Origin: Laguncularia racemosa
Taxonomy: Eukaryota; Streptophyta; Magnoliopsida; Myrtales; Combretaceae
Assembly (NCBI GenBank): GCA_037954665.1
Contig: JBBMOL010000023.1
Span: forward strand, 1,426,001 to 1,490,000
Direction of reading: 5' to 3'
Length of the DNA stretch: 64,000 bases
Part shown: positions 60,561 to 64,000 of the stretch, in pieces
Layout of the letters: every line of letters starts with the position of its first letter
How positions within the stretch are numbered: position 1 is the stretch's first letter
The notes under the pieces: generated by a model
Seen by the model: the letters and a program-made list of their open reading frames with translations, nothing else
Databases searched by the model: none
Told to the model about the DNA's origin: nothing
Position numbers and translations under genes: made by a program

Positions 60561-61483
60561 TCTTTAGGAACACAAGTTTAACCTTAACAATGACAATGAT
60601 CCTACCACCTTTAGGGAAGCTATCTCCAACTCTCATGCTTCTGATTGGCTGAATGCTATGCATGATGAATTAGCTTTCATGTCTCACAACGGTATTTAAG
60701 ATCTTATGAAATTACTAGATGGTTACAAACCAGTTGGATGCAAATGGGTCTTTAAGACCAAGCGTAGCCTAAATGGTAAAGTTGAGTGGTATAAAGCTAG
60801 ACTAATAGCAAAGGGCTATAGTAAAAGAGAAGACATTAACTATAAAGAGACTTTCTTATTGGTTTCTACTAAAGATGCCTTTTGAGTTGTTATAGGTTTG
60901 GTAGCTCACTTTGACTTAGAACTTTACTAAATTGATGTAAAAACAACCTTTCTAAATAGAGATTTAGCTAAAGATGCTTCTATGTTTTAGCTTGATGATT
61001 TTGTTGAAGAAGGTAAGGAACACTTAATATGCAAACTAAAGAAATCTACTTATGGATTAAAAAAGACTTCTAAACAATAGTATTTAAAGTTTCATTAGGT
61101 TGTAACTTCTTTTGGCTTTTAAGGAAAATACTTCAAATCAATGCATTTACTTAAAGATTAGTTGGAGCAATTTTACAATTCTTGTTTTATATGTTGATGA
61201 CATACTTCTTGTAAATAGTTGTGTTAAACTTTTAACAAAGACAAAACAGATGTTAAATGATCACTTTGGCATGAAGGACCTTCATAATGCTTCAGTTGTT
61301 CTAGGCATTGAGATTTATGATGGAGAGAGAATTGATATGGAAAAGACCCCATGTGCTTCTATTGTAGGTAGTTTGATGTATGCTCAAGTTTGTACTCATC
61401 TAGACATTGCTTTTGTTGTTAATGCACTAGGGAGATTCTTGAGCAACTTAGATATGGGTAATTGGAAAGTTGTAAAAAGGTAA
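60561..61483 (+). pseudogene. Copia reverse transcriptase, disrupted
   Basis: The translation gives WLNAMHDELAFM, GCKWVFKTKRSLNGKVEWYK and ARLIAKGYSKREDINYKETF. Several stops follow, then KLKKSTYGLKK, then an open 123-codon run (61112-61483) with the intact polymerase motif LYVDDILL (YVDD at 61190-61201). Between EIYDGE and MEKTPCASIVGSLMY about 50 residues usual in this family are absent, an in-frame internal deletion. At least six in-frame stops make the copy inactive. Confidence 0.88.
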
Positions 61484-62033
61484 TGAGATATTTGCCAGGC
61501 ACTAAGAAGTATATGCTGACCTATAAGAAGTCTAATTAACTTTAGGTCATTAGCTATTCTAATTCTTGTTTTGTAGATTGCCTTGATGATCAAAAATCTA
61601 TTTCTAGTTTATTTTTATGATGGCAAGAAGAGCTATTTCGTGCAAGAGTGTCAATTAGACTCCTATAGCTACTTCTATCATATAAATAGAGTATGTTGCT
61701 TGCTATGAGGCTACTCGTCAAGATGTGTAGCTAAAAAACTTAATTTTTGGTTTTCACATTGTTGAAAGTATATTTAAGCTGCTTGTGACATATTGTGACA
61801 ATACTGCTACTATGCATTTCTCTCAAAACAACAAAAGGTCTTCTTATTGAAAGCATTTTGATATAAAATATCTATTTGTTAAAGAGAAAATTTTGGAGTA
61901 TCATACTCGAATTGAGTATCTTACTATAGAGAACATATTAGTAGATCCACTAACTAAAGGCTTAACTATTAGACTTTTTCAAAACCATGTAAGTTGTATG
62001 GGCTTGGTTAAGTCTTTTGATGTTTCAAGTTAG
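61484..62033 (+). pseudogene. Copia RNase H and C-terminal end, disrupted
   Basis: It continues with RYLPGTKKYMLTYKKSN, then shifted frames giving VTYCDNTATMHFSQNN, HFDIKYLFVKEKILEYHTRI and DPLTKGLTIRLFQNHV, the usual copia RNase H tail, ending in TAG at 62031-62033. Multiple stops and frameshifts are present. The sequence from 62034 to 62374 is non-coding and ends in a purine-rich tract (AAGTTGGAGAA, 62364-62374) that fits the polypurine primer next to the 3' LTR. Confidence 0.8.
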
Positions 62034-62374
62034 TAAGAGTTTGAAGTTGTATATTTGTTGATTATTATTATGCGATATGTATGAGATGACATTATTTTTA
62101 CTATCATATCTCTTATAGCATCACTGAAATGCTTCGAATATTCTTTAAGATTGTATATTTGTCTTATTTAATTATGTTTTTCTTGTCCATTACTCTTTTG
62201 TATGAAATATGAACATATTAACATGTAGGATATCCCTATTAGATATTGTTAACAATGTTAAAGCTTTATATTTCTTAAATTGTCGGTTGATATGTACTTT
62301 GACCATAATTGGTATTCTCCTCCTAATAATTCATAATTTTTTTAAAATCGACTAATGCTATCCAAGTTGGAGAA

Positions 62375-62840
62375 TGTTAAATTATTTGATTTCTTGAATT
62401 AGCATTAATCAATTATTTAGAATATTTTTTCAATTATTAATGTACACTGTTATGGAATTATTATTTAATCATAGCACTTAACCAATATGGACATTGCAAT
62501 TGAACTTTTAATGTAGATGGCTAGTGAAGGATTGGACTACTCACTTTGATGCCCTAATGAGAGGTTCTTACTCTCATCTGACAAGGTATAAAAAACTACT
62601 TTCCAATTACCCAATTTTTAGTTTTTAATAAAAAGGCTTCCTGTCAGATAGAAAGTAGTTTTATTCTCACTCTTTTTACAATTTTATTAAAAAAAAAATT
62701 GAAGATCAATCTCTTTCTAATTCTAGGTACACAAACCTTACTCTAACTTTATAGATATAACGTGATGATTATGTTATAATCATGTATTTACATTCAATTT
62801 GATCTGGATTTATATATAAATATATTGAAATTTTCTATCA
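62375..62840 (+). mobile_element. Ty1/copia 3' LTR
   Basis: TGTTAAAT to TTTTCTATCA, 466 bp, partner of 55225-55628. It carries an extra ~60-bp T-rich/A-rich block (about 62660-62720) missing from the 5' LTR. Visible divergence between the LTRs is substantial, pointing to an old insertion. Confidence 0.85.
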
Positions 62841-63180
62841 TATCATCATTCTAGAAATTGTTCATTCTCTCTATGGAAATTACACAATCTTGTTCCATAT
62901 TGAAAAAAAATTGCCTGTAAATAACTAAATAAGGAAAGATGTGACAAAGAAGCTAAAGTTTTCCTCTAAGACAAATATAATTTTCTCTCTCTCTCTCTTT
63001 TTTTTTTCAATATAGGTCATATAGAACTCTTTCAAAGGAATAATGGGAAGAGAGTAAATGATGGGATGCATTTCTTAAGGTTAAGCAACACCAACATTGA
63101 TAAAAACACATACTCTACTCTGAGTTAGATGGATAAGTACCTTATTTACGAGAATTAGTTGTTGCTCCCATTATGCTTAT
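62841..63180. other. Spacer, nothing recognised
   Basis: AT-rich, with a CT/T run at 62983-63008. No coding content was recognised. Confidence 0.4.
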
Positions 63181-64000
63181 TGTCACACCTCGAAACCCAA
63201 TAAGACATGAGCAACCCATTATGTATGTACTCATACTGTAGTACGAATTAACTAAGGCTCAAAACAACTAAAATTCTATAAAAATAAGAAAACAATATAC
63301 TTCAATTTCTTGTAGTAACCTCTCCTATTATTAAGTTCCTCTAATGCACTAATGTTGATTTTGTAGCCATGTTTGTAACCAAAATCTAATAATCCTTTAT
63401 TTGTTTATGAAAAAAAGAAAATTCTAAAAAGGATGAGCTAATACCCAACATGTAATTATACGCACATACATATGCCATCTAGTCAATGTCACACCTAAAC
63501 CACTAAAACTAATACAACAAACAACAATTTAATTATCTTTGATTCATGCAATAATACAACATAGCCTTAGGCATCCCTAAGCTTAAGGTAACTAATGACT
63601 CTGGCAAACTATATGTCTATATTCATATACCATATATCAAAATCGAAACTAAAACACTAGTCACGTTTCCTAAGGCAATACCAAACTCAACATTAGCATG
63701 TCACTCCACTATAGTCATTCATAAAGATATTCCATAATACTAGAATGATAAGATTGAATCTTCTTCCCAACACACTAACTTAGTTTATAATACCACTATA
63801 AAGGTTGCTGTCTAAATGCAAGCTTAACACTATTGGCTTAATATTGTTGATATAACCCTAGCCAAAATTACAAGATACTTGTTCTCTCTCTCTACCGCAT
63901 AAGTGTGTCAAATAGGTTTATACCTCCTCTTCCTCTCTCTCATCTTTTTTTGTTCAATTAAGGTTTGTAAATTTGGCTTTAGATTTATGAATAACTCTAT
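63181..64000 (+). mobile_element. Solo-LTR-like repeat, family TGTAAC-CCC, copy 3 (window-edge partial)
   Basis: It begins TGTCACACCTCGAAACCC, the same type of start as copies 1 and 2, and continues with TAATACCCAACATGTAATTA and a 'GGCATCCCTAAGCTTAAGGT' segment in the position of the family's GACC/GGCC blocks. It is more diverged than the other two, and the right end is outside the window. Confidence 0.45.

Larger units (their letters stand above)
55225..62840 (+). mobile_element. Ty1/copia retrotransposon, complete LTR-to-LTR but dead, with nested repeat
   Basis: The order is 5' LTR, primer-binding site, gag, protease, integrase, reverse transcriptase, RNase H, 3' LTR. This is the copia order, with integrase before RT. 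The total is 7616 bp. Removing the nested repeat (58702-60560) leaves about 5.76 kb, a normal copia size. All protein domains carry stops or frameshifts. The region from 55645 to about 56715 is the untranslated leader and holds no gene. Confidence 0.9.

Noticed and set aside
61112..61483. Independent 123-codon gene with YVDD
   Set aside because: It is the open part of the copia reverse transcriptase.

Overview
This is a window of AT-rich, gene-poor nuclear DNA from a flowering plant, almost certainly a dicot. The evidence is a VQ-motif transcriptional regulator, an intron-rich Mpv17/PMP22 membrane-protein gene with GT-AG introns, and many plant-type transposable elements (Ty1/copia, Ty3/gypsy, PIF/Harbinger, MULE, MITEs). 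I cannot assign a species. Most of the sequence is decayed mobile-element DNA and low-complexity A/T-rich spacer.

Two host genes are well supported. The first is the 3' part of an Mpv17/PMP22-family gene (+ strand, five exons between 1129 and 3413). Its upstream exons are not in the window, and its 5' side carries a Ty3/gypsy integrase remnant (1-189) and a MITE (351-655). The second is an intact intronless VQ-motif protein gene (- strand, 11198-12010) with a long pyrimidine-rich leader.

Repeat layout, left to right. 14.6-16.4 kb is a Ty3/gypsy-type LTR block (- strand) containing a tRNA-like pol III box A/box B pair. 16.87-17.32 kb is a MULE transposase relic. 19.47-25.06 kb holds foldback elements, one of which is split by a nearly complete PIF/Harbinger transposon (20160-24932, TTT target duplication) with decayed ORF1 (Myb/SANT-like) and ORF2 (DDE transposase), a captured copia gag piece and a 64-bp minisatellite. 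25.2-27.9 kb is a pair of direct repeats enclosing a minisatellite and an LTR-like insert. 29.5-33.8 kb is a very old LTR element with a Tourist-like MITE and another minisatellite. 36.3-37.95 kb is a solo-LTR-like repeat. 45.08-46.9 kb is a long-inverted-repeat element. 51.08-51.49 kb is a Harbinger-type MITE with a TTC duplication. 55.2-62.8 kb is a complete but dead Ty1/copia element, both LTRs present, into which a second copy of the 36.3-kb repeat has inserted. A third member of that repeat family starts at 63181 and runs off the window.

I saw no new gene system. The interesting material is the nesting and the shared decay: several reading frames carry stops or substitutions of the kind cytosine deamination produces. 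There is also a shared palindrome-rich motif (CACGGCCGTG and variants) in three separate repeat contexts. Matches to protein families were made by eye and need database confirmation.
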